This document shows, in pieces, positions 36,563-49,334 of a DNA stretch of 64,000 nt (position 1 is the stretch's first letter; the number at the start of each line of letters is the position of its first letter). The DNA comes from Xenoacremonium recifei. Its lineage: Eukaryota; Ascomycota; Sordariomycetes; Hypocreales; Nectriaceae. The translations under genes were made by a program, and so were the position numbers. The notes beneath the pieces were generated by a model, which was not told the DNA's origin, ran no database searches, and saw only the letters and a list, made by a program, of their open reading frames with translations. Location of the stretch: contig WOFQ01000060.1 in assembly GCA_012184525.1 (NCBI GenBank), positions 124,001-188,000 of the forward strand. The letters are read 5' to 3'.

Positions 36563-39500
36563 CTAGGGGGGGTGACGATAATTGTCCATCGATGATACCG
36601 TTCCAGGTCGACGGTGATGGGAGGCGGAGAAAGTCGGAACAGAGACGTGTCGCAGGGGAGACGGTTCCCCGTATACCGTGGAGAAGCTGGCCAATGAGGG
36701 CGTCGGGGAAAGCAGTCGGGCAGGACACGGCGGGCATGGTGGGGGAAATGGTTCCCTGTACGTCATTCTCGGGGGAAGATTCGTGCGGGAATCAGTTATC
36801 GTGAAAGAGTGCAGACGAGAGGATCGCCGGGGGTTGATTGATTGTTGACGGAGAAAGGATTGGGCTGCCTCCAGTTTTCCAGGGGAGAGAGGGGCGTTTT
36901 GGACGGTGTTGTGTTGCAGTTCCCGAAGTGAAGCAGGCCAGGCAGGTTCGATGCTGGCGATGGTGGTGCCTTCCTTCTAGATCCTCAAGGCTCCTCCACA
37001 GATTCCCTTTCGGGAGCTCCCCAGCTTCCATTACTCAACCCCTCCACACGACGACTAATAATATCCATCCCAACACCCAGTCATAGCCATGCCTGCTGGG
37101 GGCCTTTAAATCTCTTCACCTGAACGTGACTTGCTCAGCGCCGTGTGATGTCGTTGCTGGGGTGCTGCAAAGGCTACGGGCAGGTCATGTGGCCTGCCGA
37201 TATTAGCTGCTGGCCCGGCGAGCGGTTGCTGAATGCCTTCATTCGTGCCCACTTAGAGCGACGGTACCTGTCCGAGCTATGGGGCCTTTTTACGGAGTAC
37301 GGAGAGGGCACCAAGGTGAGACGGGAACGGCAAAGGCCAGGCAAGGCAAGGCAAGGGGGCGTGTAGGCAATCTGGCTGCAGGGGCGCGGGGGGCAAGGGA
37401 AGGCAAAGTTGGCTTACCGAGGAAGAGAAATCTATGGGATCTAGAATGGGCGGCCAGGAATGAAATGGGCGGTCTCGTGGGCAAAAGGGTCAGCGACATG
37501 GCTGCCCCGCGGCCCAAGACGGCAACGTGGCAGTACCTGGGCTTGTGCGGTGCTGCAGGCGGTGGCCAAAGTACCCTGGGCGCTGACGGCAGTGGTTCGG
37601 TTGCCGGAAACGTGACCCGGGGAGACGTCCACCATCCATCCAGCCTGACGAACGGCTTGTACCTGTACCAGGCCTGACAAGAGAGGTTGGGCTACCCCGC
37701 GATTCCTAGCCCAGCCTTCCCCCCTAGTTCTCCCGTCGATAACTTCAGGCTTTCGGAGGTCATTGTCCCTGATAGACGGAGACCGAACGGAGAGAGTCCG
37801 ACGGCGTCGAGGGCGAAGATTGGCCGAACGGGCTCTGGCCGTGTCTGCGATCCTGATAACAAGCTACTGACTCTTTCCAATCCCAGTCCCTGCTTCGGAG
37901 CACCGCTTGCAACTATACTTCCGAGGCGGTAAAGCCTGGCTGACGATTCGGCTGTAAGTGACCCGGACGCGACGGAGGCCGGAGCATCAGCACACGAGGA
38001 AAGCAGCTGCAAGACCTCGGAAACCCGAAACGCGTAGACTCGAAACAAATCAACGAAAAGGCGGAGATGAGAACTGCCGCCGCAGGAGAGAAGTCGGTCT
38101 GCAAAAGGGCTGTGGCATGAGCTCTGCATCGCAGCATCGCATCTGGACAAATGTCCTGCAGCTGCAACGTCTGCCAGGTTCATGCCTTCAACTGTTTGAC
38201 ACCCGTCTCATTCACGGATGTGCCGTGAGCTGGCTGGCTGGCGTCCCGGCTGGCACAGCATTCCCGTAGCCTGTCCCTCCGCAATCTCAGCCCTAGCGTG
38301 GCCTCCGCTGTCCGGATCTCTCCATGTTGTCTTCTCCTTCGGGGACGTCGCAGATGCTTGTCATGCTTGCCGAGGACGGTGTGTGGGCGGGCGAAAAAGA
38401 GGCGGCGGCGATGCTGCTCGACCTTGCTCGTCTGAGGTGCACACGCCCCCCCTGTTGTGCCGTAATTGGATGCTCGAGGGCATTCCCCTAGTCCTCTTCT
38501 CCCGTTTCCTCCATTTCGTGACGTACCGGACGACGATACGCTTGACGAGATCGCAGCGACGGCATGTACCGGTACCTCGCCGACGGTGAACTGGCTGGAC
38601 ACCATCAGCGAGCGTTGCTGCCACCACATACATGATTCCTGCATACATGCATACGCGCGCGGGTCCGCTCGCATTGACAGGGGAGGGTGGTAGAAGGCGA
38701 ATCGTTCCCAATGATATGAGCCCTCCGCAGCATGCAATTCCCGATTCGCCCTTCACCATGGCTCCCCCCGGCCGGAGCCCCCGTGCTGCGCCGAACACGA
38801 CCGCACCGACCGCAGTCGAGAATCTCGGGAGCGGAAACGACGACTAATTAGACGACTGTATTGCGACTGCGTTTCGACATTTTACGGAAGAAGCTGCAGC
38901 AGACCACCTTCTGCAGGCCTGCCAACCAATGTGTGAGTGGCCGCCACGCTGTCGGCGATCATGACGGGATGGGACGCTGGGAGAGGAAACGAACCGACCA
39001 CACGGCCTGCAAGGCGACGACATGAAGAAAATTTTGTTGAGGTGATCAGGACACAATCCGGGCCGGTCGGGCGGCGAGGAAATACTTCAAATACCGGCCG
39101 TTTGTCGCTTTCCAAGGAGAATGAAAGATGTTGAATTGACTCTATCCTCAACCCTCGACTTTAGACAGGCGCGACTGACTGCGACTGACTAACACAACTG
39201 CACCTGCCAGCAAATCATTGCCTGCATCAACACCTCCCTCCTGCCTTCCCATTGCATCCCCGTAACCTGCATATCCTTCCACCCATCTCTCCATTCACCG
39301 ACCTGCCAGCAGCATCATCTGCCAGCAGCACGAGCAAGCATCAAGCATCAAGCCTCCAGCAAGCAGCACGCAGCACGCATCGCTCGCCCAACGAGACAAC
39401 AGAACCGTCTAAGCTGCTGCCCCTCCTCCGCCTCGCTTCTCCAATCTCTCGGCCCCTCGCCCACCCCCCGGTCAACGCCCACGGTAAAGGACCGTAGACT

Positions 39501-39840
39501 GCCAGACCAGACCGGTATGTACAGGTACCGGTACATTGACTCTCTTCTCTCGCTGACCGGGGCTCTGCCACAGACTCCCAAGAAATCCTTTCCGGTATTA
39601 TTTCGTGCTCGTCACCTGCGACGCCTCGTCGGCTCCACTCCGCGCTTGTCCAGAGCCTCTCGAGCCTCCATCTCCATCCGCGGCCTCTGTTCGACCACGA
39701 AAGCGGGCACTATCTGGCGTTCCCACTGTGGAGAAGGCCTCGTCTTGAATCTTGAAGCACACCGTGAACCGCACACCCCCCGGGCGTCGACTTCCGAAAT
39801 AAGATCCTCGAGGTTGCTCGCCAAAAGGTTTATAATAGCC
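36563..39840. other. Long intergenic region upstream of PEP carboxykinase; no supported gene
   Basis: About 3.3 kb. The left end may hold the promoter or first exon of the weak minus-strand gene near 36 kb. The right end (about 39140-39840) is a pyrimidine-rich leader with CAGCAAGC-type short repeats at 39305-39370, likely promoter and 5' UTR of the carboxykinase gene. Frames in between have no domain or codon bias. Confidence 0.45.
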
Positions 39841-42674
39841 ATGGACCCCGTCTTCAGAACTTCTTCTCCCTACCCAGATCCCAAAGTCAAAGGCCCAAGG
39901 TCCCAGATTCAGGCAGCAGGAGCCGATTTACGCAAGAGTACGTCGTCTTCTCTTTGACAGACTTGGTCACGAGGGCATCGTCGGCGACTGACACTCGGCC
40001 ACAGTGATTTCCAGCAACGTTAACAAGACTGCTCTCCACCCTGGTGGTGTTGCGTAAGTCCAACCCTCTCCTCGAGCTCAGCAGCTGCCCACGGCTTTGC
40101 CCTGGTGTTGCTGTCGTGTGCTCAACGGTTCGCACGCATTTCACTAACACAATGTCTCACGCACAGTCCCCACGTGGAGCACACCGAGCTTGGTACGCTC
40201 TCCTCCTCGATCTCGCCCTCGATCCCAGACCCAGCTGGACGAGGCGTGTCCCTCCCAAGTTTCTAACGCCCTCTGCAGAGCAGGAGCTTCACGATACCGC
40301 CCACATCGACTACGACCGTGTTGCTATTGTATGACCTCACGCACTGCCTAAACCGGTCACCCGGGGAAGGCCTCCCCCTCTCGGAGATCAAAGTCCGCTA
40401 ATTCAGCTCTTCAGATCCCTAACCCTTCCGTTGCTGCCCTCTACGAGGATGCGCTGGTGCGTCACACGAGACAGGCCCCAGGTGGCCATTACGTTACTGA
40501 CATGTGAGCGTCTGCAGGTGTACGAGACCGGCACTGCCATCACGTCTAGCGGCGCCCTGACTGCCTACTCTGGAGCCAAGACCGGCCGTTCGCCCCTTGA
40601 CAAGCGAATTGTCAAGGAGCCCTCATCCGAGGACAACATCTGGTGCGTTTGTGAGAGATCATGATCATGATTGTGCCGTTAGCTAACAATGGTTCTTGTA
40701 GGTGGGGCCCTGTCAACAAGCCCATGAGCGTCGATGTAAGTCAAGATGATCGCAGTCTTTCACACGTCACAATTTCTCGTGTTTCCCCCGACTTCGTCCT
40801 GCGCCGGCCCCATTCGCTGTGGCCTGCGTCGTTGCTTGTTTGGGCGGCGCAAACGCAAATCACAAGCCAGTCAGCCAGCCGACCAGCCCAAAGCTTCAGC
40901 CGAAAAGCCCCTTTGCCCCGAGTCAGCACCTTAGCAGCGGGCGTCATGCACGCCGCAGCTGCAGGCGACGGGACTCCATTCTGCTTATTCCTGTTACCCA
41001 ATTGCCTGGGTCCTGGTTGGGCTGGCCGGCTTCAGCAAGCAGGGAAGCCCTGCTGGGATTGGCGTCATGCGGGCAATCGTGGTGACGCCCAGCCCACCCC
41101 GCAGAGTTTCTCCTCTCCCATGGCTTTTTTTGCATTCATTCATCCTTTTCGCCCTTGATTGCCGCCCCGCACGGCTACTTCATGCTTTCCCCGATCGCTC
41201 TGGCGACTTTTCCCGATCCCAGCCGAAGAGGCTCCATCCCCGGAACTCCATTGCGGACCCTTCCCCATCTCGGCATCTGGCCTGGAGATCTGAGATTGCT
41301 GGACACAAGCTGACAAAATAATGTGCACAGGTCTGGAAGATCAACCGAGAACGTGCCATCGACTACCTCAACACCCGAAACCGCATCTACGTCGTGGATG
41401 GCTTCGCCGGCTGGGACGAGAAGTACCGTATCCGCGTCCGTGTCATCTGCGCCCGCGCCTACCATGCCCTCTTCATGCGCAACATGCTCATCCGGCCCTC
41501 GCGAGAGGAGCTCAAGAGCTTCCACCCCGACTACACCATCTACAACGCCGGCTCTTTCCCCGCCAACCGCTTCACCGATGGCATGACCTCGTCCACCTCG
41601 GTCGCTATCAACTTCCAGCAGAAGGAGATGGTCATCCTCGGCACCGAGTACGCCGGTGAGATGAAGAAGGGTGTCTTCACCGTGCTCTTCTACGAGATGC
41701 CCATCATCCACAACGTCCTGACCCTGCACTCCTCGGCCAACGAGGGCAAGAACGGCGACGTCACTCTCTTCTTCGGTCTGTCGGGCACTGGCAAGACCAC
41801 TCTCTCGGCTGACCCCAACCGAGCCCTGATCGGTGACGACGAGCACTGCTGGAGCGACAACGGCGTCTTCAACATCGAGGGCGGCTGCTACGCCAAGACC
41901 ATCGGTCTGTCGGCCGAGAAGGAGCCCGATATCTTCGGCGCCATCCGCTACGGCTCTGTCCTGGAGAACGTCGTCTTCGACCCGGAGACCCGTGAGGTCG
42001 ACTACGATGATGCCACGCTCACCGAGAACACTCGCTGCGCCTACCCCATCGAGTATATCTCCAACGCCAAGATCCCCTGCTTGTCTCCCAACGCTCCCTC
42101 CAACATCATCCTCCTGACCTGCGACGCTCGCGGTGTGCTGCCCCCCATCTCTAAGCTCGACCGTGCCCAGACCATGTTCCACTTCATCTCCGGCTACACC
42201 TCCAAGATGGCGGGTACCGAAGACGGTGTTACTGAGCCCCAGGCCACCTTCTCCAGCTGCTTCGCCCAGCCTTTCCTGGCTCTCCACCCCATGAAGTACG
42301 CCAAGATGCTGGCGGACAAGATCGACCAGCACAAGGCCAACGCCTGGCTGCTCAACACCGGCTGGGCTGGTGCCGGTTACGCCCAGGGCGGCAAGCGATG
42401 CCCCCTCAAGTACACTCGTGCCATCCTCGACGCCATCCACTCGGGCGAGCTCGCCAACGTCGAGTACGAGACCTACGAGGTTTTCAACCTCCAGGTCCCC
42501 AAGACCTGCCCCAACGTCCCCAGCGACCTGCTCAACCCCGCCAAGGCCTGGACTGCCGGCGCTGAGAGCTTCCAGACCGAGGTGGTCAAGCTGGGCAAGC
42601 TCTTCCGGGAGAACTTCACCAAGTACGAGAGCGAGGCGACCGAGGATGTGGTCAAGGCTGGCCCGACTGTTTGA
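39841..42674 (+). CDS. acuF: Phosphoenolpyruvate carboxykinase (ATP)
   Basis: Eight exons (39841-39937, 40005-40053, 40167-40192, 40279-40328, 40415-40456, 40518-40642, 40702-40735, 41331-42674) encode 588 residues, and every junction keeps frame. The protein reads through the family hallmarks ALHPGGVAPHVEHTELEQ, GAKTGRSPLDKRIV and WWGPVNKPMS. It continues with the P-loop GLSGTGKTT at 290-298 and the following LIGDDEHCWSD. It converts oxaloacetate to phosphoenolpyruvate, the entry step of gluconeogenesis, in the cytosol, and is normally induced on acetate, fatty acids or amino acids and repressed by glucose. All seven introns lie in the first quarter of the coding sequence; the last is 595 bp, far longer than the others (59-113 bp). 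The start is the only ATG that fits the first exon; the N-terminal 32 residues are not conserved. Confidence 0.95.
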
Positions 42675-43410
42675 TTTAGTGCATGATGCAAGTTTGTTTG
42701 GGTCGGCGTCTCCATGGCGGCTTTGCTTGACATTGAATGTTCTTGATGGGTAACGGGACGAGATTGTAATGTAGGCATGACCAACTACCTCAGGCTTCAC
42801 GAACGAAGGCCTTGTGTGCAAGACACAAAATGCAAAATAGAAAAGCACATACAAATATCTGAATGTCGGCGACTCTTGTGAAGTGATGTTTTGATTGTCT
42901 GAAACCTGGCCTATTATACTTGGCTCCGTACTTGAGGTGTTTTGAGGCGTGTAAGTGAGAAAGGAGGATGGCCTTATGCACCCCGCATTATCGGCACCAC
43001 TTCCTTAATCTGGGGTATGAGTTGGTGGCGCCCTTGACCCAGTCGATGCACCACCACTGCAAAAAGCAAGCAAGTACACTCGCTGCTTCTTCGAAGGTCT
43101 CATATCGTGAAAGAACACGCCATTTCACTAATGCTCGCTCCACCAACTCACCGATTGCATCTGCTGCAGCTTTCTTGCCAAATAGCACAAAACGGGGCCC
43201 TCACATCATCAAAGTCTTGATTCCATAAACACGACACCAGTTAACTGTCCTAGCATGTCTATTGACAAAGAAAAAACGAAGAAGACGAAAAAGGTAAAAA
43301 TAAATGGAAATTATTCTGAGCCACCCGCGAAGGCAACGACAATCCCGCCCCATCACCCCAACTCCCGTCTCTTTTTGAACCTCCTTACGATATTCCGTCA
43401 GGCCGTCAGA
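42675..43410. other. Convergent intergenic region (PEPCK / epsin 3' ends)
   Basis: The two stop codons face each other across about 740 bp, which should hold both 3' UTRs. A few short frames show no support. Confidence 0.55.
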
Positions 43411-45267
43411 CTAAAACTGGATGAGGTCCTGGTTCTGCTGCTGCTGGTGCGGCTGCTGCGGCTGTTGCTGCATCGCAAACGGGTTGTTCGTCGTGGGCTG
43501 CGACCCATACGTGATGTTCGGCATGCCCGTGAACTGCTGCCGCATGAACGGATTGCTGCCCGTCGCATCGGCCGTCAGGGAATTGACGCCCGCGCCGGCG
43601 CTGTTGACAAATGTCCCAGGCGCGGTGTGCTGCGCGGGGATGCGCAGGTTGCCCGTGTTGCCGAAGGTGTCCATGCCGTCGCCGGTGGCGAGCAGCGAGT
43701 TGAGGCGCGTCTCGTGGTCGCTGAGCTCCTTCTGCGGCGGGGGGAACTGCTGGGGCTGCTGCTGAGGCATGGAGGTCGGGAACGAGTTGCTGGACTGGAG
43801 CATGGGCTGGGTGTTGAAGTTGGAGAGCGTCTTTTGCTCGGGGAGGGTGCCGAGCGAGGAGATGGGGTTGGGGCGCGCGGACGAGGGGCGCTGGGCGAAG
43901 GGGTTGTTGGAGCCGGTGGGCGTGGCCTTGAGGGCGCCGGTCTGGTTGTTGTTATGCGTTGCCCAGGGGTTGTTGCTGCCGGGCTGGAGCGTCTCGGGCG
44001 AGGTTGGCGAGAGGGTCTGGGGCTGTTGCTGCTGGGCATAGGGGTTGTAGCCCGTGGGCTGCGGCTGGAATCCCTGGAGGTTCTGCTGCTGCTGTTGCTG
44101 GCCGTAAGGGTCCATGCCCATGCCGTATCCCGTGGTGTAGTTGGGCTGGAAGCCGGTTGGCTGCTGCTGTTGCGGCTGCTGGAAGCCCGTGTAGGCGTTG
44201 GCCATGTAGCCCGTCGGCTGGGCCTGCTGCATCTGGCTCTGGTCGATGGGGTTGGCGAAGAAGTCGACCGGGTTGCCCTGCTGGTAGCCCTGGTTGAAGC
44301 CGGTGAACTGCGGCTGCTGCGAGGGCTGGGTCTGGGTCTGGATCAGGTCGTCGTCGAAAAGCGAGTGCGCGTTGCTCTCCTCCAGCTCCTTGCGCCGCCG
44401 CTCCTCCTCCTCCTGGCTCAGCTTGATGGCCTTGGCCAGGTCGTCGTCGTCGTCCGTCACGTGCTGCCGGCTCTCGCGCTTCTTGCGGTCCTCCTCCTCC
44501 TGGTACTTGCTGGCCTCGATGGCCAGGCGGTACTCGGCATCCTCCTCCTCGTTCTGCGGCCGGCGTTCGCGCTGCGGCCGGTGGTTGCGGCCGTGCGAGG
44601 GCTCGGCGTGCTGCGGCGCGTACTCCTCGAGGCCCGTGACGCGCGACTTCCATGACTTGCGATCCCGTCGCTCGGCCTGCAGCCTCTCGTCGTCGGTGAT
44701 GAGCGCCGTAAGCTCCTTGGCCGCAACTCGCACTGCCCAGCACTCAGTTAGTGGTTCTCAGGAATAGGGGCGGGCGGGCGACGCACCGTTCTGCCCAACA
44801 TCCTTGCCCTCCTCGTCGATGTACTGGAACTCGCGCAGCGTCTTGATGATGTAGATGGCGTCGCGCGCCCACGTCACCACCAGCGCCGAGCCCTCGTGGA
44901 GGCAGTAGTCCAGCAACTTCAGGGCTTTCAGCACGTGTCGCCAGTTCTTGCCCTTGTCGTTCAGGCGCTTGTCGATCATGTCGACAATCTCGTAGAACTC
45001 GGTGGCTCTGTAACCCGTCAGCACCGCCTCGCCTCAGTGTCATGATCGTCACATACGTGTTAAAGGTCATCTGAGCAATTTCGCTCATCTGCGTTCCCGT
45101 CGGACCCCATGGGTCATTGCTGGTTGCTGTTGGGCATCACCACCATTAGCGAAAGTCCCTCCCAATATCCGTCAGGGGCTCCGGGACAGCCCACCTTCTC
45201 TGACCTTGACCTGGGCGGTGGAATACCCCTTGGTCACGTTCTTCACGCTTCGCATTACCTTGGACAT
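43411..45267 (-). CDS. ENT1: Epsin, ENTH-domain endocytic adaptor
   Basis: Four exons (45267-45195, 45126-45057, 45007-44787, 44732-43411) encode 561 residues with all phases consistent. The ENTH domain occupies about residues 10-150 (VKVREATSNDPWGPTG, FYEIVDMIDKRLNDKGKNWR, LDYCLHEGS). Two ubiquitin-interacting motifs follow at about 186-201 (DAEYRLAIEASKYQEEE) and 217-232 (DLAKAIKLSQEEEE). The long tail is rich in Gln, Asn and Pro, with several NPF motifs (NNPFAQ, SNPFMR, NNPFAM) for EH-domain partners, and the protein ends in DLIQF, a clathrin-box-like sequence. It should bind PtdIns(4,5)P2, ubiquitinated cargo and clathrin at sites of endocytosis. Confidence 0.95.
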
Positions 45268-46514
45268 GATGGGCGGTTTCTAGTCGGCGCGAGGGGATGA
45301 GGGAGAATGTTCGGGCCTGGGAGACCAATGCGTGGCTGGCCAATATAGCAGCTGCCGCTGACTCGCTCGTCGAGTGATTTGTCGGCGATCCAGATGTAAT
45401 GCCCAGGGAATGGGGCCTGTCGACGTGGCCGCGACGGGCAGCGACTCAATGCTGAGGATGACTCTGAAACCCAGCCGAGAGGATTGCAATCACTCACTGA
45501 CTGCAATGGCGCGGGGGTTGGGGTTGGGGCAGCGAACTCGGGGGATGCCGTCCGGCGGTCGGATCGAGAGGGTTCGCGATGGATGGCAGAGGCTCTGCGT
45601 CTCAAGCTGCCGAAAGCTTCTCCAAGCCTCCGAGCAACACGATGTCCTCGACGCGGCTCAGACGGATGCTGCAGTACCTCCAGCTAATGCGCCCTGGAAT
45701 ACGAGCGAGCTCTTATCGACCACCGGAGCGGGAATTCGGCGGCTTCGAGATCGGGGGGAGACGCGGACGGAGCAGCGGGCCGGGGAGTGATCGATCGCAG
45801 ATGAGGCCCGGGAGAAGTGCAAGTTGGGGAGAAGTCGTGGGGGCGATGCAGAGCAAAAGCGTAGGGTCCTGAGCGAGGATGCAAGAAGACTGACTGACTG
45901 AGTGCCTTATGCTCATCGCAAGACTGCTAAGCCCACTAAATCGGCCCAGGCGAGTGGCTGCGCCGGCCTGATTACGTACGGGGGGTCCTTTTGGAGCTAG
46001 GCAGGCACGGCAAAAAAAGAGGTTAAAATAGGTGACGTACTTTGCGCCACAGGTGGCACGTCGCACCAAACCTTGTTGCAACGACCTACCCTGGACTTTT
46101 TATACGCTCCAGCTAGGGGATTTCAGATGACTGTATGCGTCTCGGGCGTATATTCAAACTGCGAACCCTACTTTTAAATACGCTTTTCCATGGGTACTAT
46201 CTTTTTTGGGACTTGTTACGCCTTTGCTAGCGACTTGTACAATTCGTTCACAATCGGATAACTGTGAGAATGACACTAGAGCTATACAATAACAGGCTCT
46301 TCTTCGAACTCCGTAGATCATAAAACTCTAGATACTCTAGCAGATAGAAACGAATCCAATACATCGACTCCCATATGATAAATCCGCAGAACTATCGACC
46401 CGAAACACTAAACCAGTCACCGGGAGACGTCCTTTCCCCCGTAGAACAGCTGACGCTTCTAAATTTACAGCCTTTTCTGTGCAATCTGAGAAGGGTCGTC
46501 TTGTGTCTGTCGGT
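45268..46514. other. Intergenic; epsin promoter side, then AT-rich; no gene seen
   Basis: The left part is the upstream region of the epsin gene. From about 46080 the sequence becomes AT-rich and continues to the stop of the GPI protein gene. No supported frame. Confidence 0.5.
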
Positions 46515-47050
46515 TTAGAAACCGTACCACATCACCGGGACAACAACAAGGCCAAGAGCAGCAGCTGATAATCCGGCCTTTGCGTTCATTGCACCAGAGT
46601 TGGCAGTCGCAGCTGCAGAGCCAGAAGAAGTGGCTGAGGCTGATGTTGCGGTTGCAGTGTTCGGGGACACAGAGCCCGAAGACGAACTGGCAACAGCAGA
46701 AGTTGCTGTAGCAGCAGAAGCCGAGGAGCTTTCCGCACTTTTGACTTTTGAATCATAATCGGGATCGTCGGTATCAACCAGAGCAGTGCAGTCAGAGGTA
46801 TCTGAGCTGACCAGATAAGAACTGCCGTGGTATCCGACACAGCATGCTGTCCCGCCGTTGTCGCCTTTCACGGCGACACCAGGGCAACATTTATTGTTTG
46901 CGATGAGCTCTTGACCAGAGGGGCAAGCACCCTAGTGTTTGTTAGTAATTTTCGTGAGGGCGCCCTCGATAAAGTACGCACTGTGATGCTGGCAGCGTGA
47001 GCAGCAGATGCGCCTAGAATGGCGATAATAGTCTTGGAGAGGGCAACCAT
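46515..47050 (-). CDS. Small GPI-anchored Ser/Thr/Ala-rich surface protein
   Basis: Two exons (47050-46982, 46931-46515) encode 161 residues. The N-terminus MVALSKTIIAILGASAAHAAS is a clear signal peptide. A short cysteine-bearing globular part follows (ACPSG, NKCCPG, TACCVG, SDCTAL; about seven Cys), then an acidic patch and about 60 residues almost entirely Ser, Ala and Thr. The tail GAMNAKAGLSAAALGLVVV is a GPI-attachment signal. It should be exported and linked to membrane or cell wall; the Ser/Thr stalk is probably O-mannosylated. I do not recognise a named family; function is unknown. Confidence 0.8.
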
Positions 47051-47640
47051 AGTGAAGGATATGGATTTTATGAAATAATGATCAATGGCAAACCAAATAT
47101 GTATGCTGTTGGTAGAAGTGGGAGAGAGGTTGAGTGAGATGGTAAGACTACATCGTCTCGAGAAAGCGTCATGACCAGAGTTTATATAGTGTTTGAGGTG
47201 TGGTTATTCTAAGATAAGTTCCCATGAAGTTCAGTCCTCGAAGCTTGAATTATGACACGACATGGTAGTTGCAATGTGAGGCTGTAGAGCGGTAAGGCCT
47301 TCATTTCGCTTCATAGCCACCGTATTGGGCATAGTCTCATCATCAATGCGGGGAGTACAACGGTGCAAACGACAAAACCCGACCATCATTGCCCAGGATA
47401 GCAAGGCCATGAAAAGAGCGTCAGCAGGAGATCTGACAAGAATAAGCATACGGCTTACCCGAAACATAATGCCCACGCTTAAACGAGATACAGTTTGCTG
47501 TCGGACAATTACAAGACACCTTTAACTAGTATCCCTGTCGCATCCTCCGTATTAAAGCCACGGATAGTCCGCTCGCTCGCTTCGTTCCACCATTTCCGGA
47601 GGCTGGCTGGATCATCGACAATCAGACAGAAACCAAGAAC
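47051..47640. other. Divergent intergenic region, GPI protein / Zn2Cys6 factor
   Basis: About 590 bp between two start codons on opposite strands, so the two genes may share control elements. No gene inside is supported. Confidence 0.5.
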
Positions 47641-49334
47641 ATGCCGGGTGTTCCAAGGAGTCAACGGTGCCAGCGCTGCAAGTCCCGCAAGATCAAGGTA
47701 CGCAATATCCAAACATTTAGCCTGTCATCGCATCCGGAGACTCCGCAACGGCTCACGCTCTGTGCTCAGTGCGACCAGAATTGGCCTACGTGCGGGCAAT
47801 GCCAGAAGGCAAACATTCCCTGTCCTGGGCCACAGAGTTTGATTAAGTTTGTCGTGAATGGAAATCATTCTGTAGTCAATCCCGGGGAGTCAGGGAACGT
47901 TGCCCAGAATGATGTAGGCATGCCTGTATCTCAGTCTAGGCATAGCAATCCCTCTGGGCCTGCCAGCCTTGTACTTCTTGATTCAAGATTAGCGCAAGAT
48001 GGCAGGGCAAATTTCGATTGCTTTCGTCTTTCATCTAAGTCTCCATCTACGACACCATCACCAAGACCGAATCTCACCACGGTTGCGGACCGAACGGCCT
48101 CCAGACTAGCTGGATACCTCCAGCAATTCGAAAATAGGGACAGTCTATTTCGGATGACTTATCTTCAACTATTGCCAAGCCGACTGGACCAGAGCCCGGC
48201 GTTACGTGATACTGCGGCGCTTCTATGCTCAACTTATGGAAATTACAAACGAGGTCTTCCACCAGCTCAATGGCTGAACCTTGAGGTCTATGGGAAAGCC
48301 CTGAGGAGCCTGAAACGGGCACTTGATGATCGATCGAACGTCACTAATGAGACTTTGGCTGCTACAGCGCTAATGGAGAGGATCGAAGTGTCCTTTGATA
48401 TCAAGCGACCAGCGCATCGAGCCAAGCACGGGGTTGGAGTCGAGACACTCATGCGCCAAAAAGGTCCACCCAGACTAAAGGACGAGGACGAGCTTTATGT
48501 TAAATTAGCCATTGAAAGCCACGGCCCTTTGGTATGTATCTCCGTAGGTTTTGCTTCATTAACCTTGGCTAACTGTTGCAGGTAAACCAATGGATCACAG
48601 AGGGAGGCGACAATTTCCTAGTTTCGGCGGCGTGGCAGGAATCTGTGCAAAAAGCTGTGCGGTCGTTCAAGAACGATACACAGGCCCGGAAAGCAAGCTA
48701 CGCCATTGGAAGATCCTATGTCTATTGGCCAGTATTGTTGGATCAATTTCATCAACTACACAACACTGAAGATGGTTCTCTGAAGAGGCAGTTGGCGTTG
48801 GAGCTCCGACATCAAGCTTCCAATCTCGAGAGTGAGGTACGGCACACTGGCGAGAAATTCCTGAACCATGCCCTAGAAGCCGGCTTCATCAAGGAACAAC
48901 AAGACTCATCATATCCTATCGGCGGAAAGTACAGTTTTGACTCGTTGGACTCACTCGAGTTTCTTATCTCGTACACTACTATCGGACTGACCTTGAACCG
49001 CATGCTGCACCATTTGGATAGTATACAGTCATGTCACACGCCGTCGTTAGATGAAATCCATCAGAGACTTTGTCTTCAGATATGGATGTGCATACCACAT
49101 GTCCAGGAGCTGGGAGGGACAACCAGCCTGCTGTTCGCGGGGCCATTGTACTTGTCATACGCGGGCGCGAGGACAGACACAGTAAAGGCGTATTTGATGA
49201 AGTTCATTGCTCAACTCGCTGAACAACGAGGAAGACCTTTCGGAGACGCCGGTTCGCAAGAACTATTTGTTCTTAATACCGGAAAAGCTGCAGCCGGCCA
49301 CATACAGTTTGATAGGATGATTAGAAGCAATTAA
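47641..49334 (+). CDS. Zn2Cys6 fungal transcription factor
   Basis: Three exons (47641-47697, 47770-48531, 48582-49334) encode 523 residues. C10, C13, C20, C27, C30 and C37 give the exact CX2CX6CX6CX2CX6C binuclear zinc cluster. The first intron (72 bp) lies between the second and third zinc-binding cysteines, directly before C20; it is in frame and without stop, so an unspliced transcript would insert 24 residues into the DNA-binding domain. The rest is helical and matches the general layout of fungal factors with a C-terminal regulatory domain, with no further motif I can name. It lies head-to-head with the GPI protein gene and about 620 bp upstream of a secreted hydrolase on the same strand, so it may control one or both; that is inference. 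Confidence 0.85.

Noticed and set aside
36537..36766. Two overlapping minus-strand frames (66 and 67 codons) that could be a 5' exon of the cryptic 36-kb gene
   Set aside because: Both end in stops before the SDGQ segment; joining either needs an intron with poor signals, so I did not include them.
39512..39540. Palindromic GGTACC/TGTACA-rich stretch upstream of PEP carboxykinase
   Set aside because: Too short and common to call a regulatory site without other evidence.
41175..42854. 559-codon minus-strand open frame opposite PEP carboxykinase
   Set aside because: It mirrors the strong codon bias of the true gene; its Leu/Val/Gly-rich sequence shows no domain.
43255..44655. 466-codon plus-strand frame opposite epsin
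   Set aside because: The Leu/Arg-rich sequence is the complement of the CAG/CAA-rich glutamine tail.
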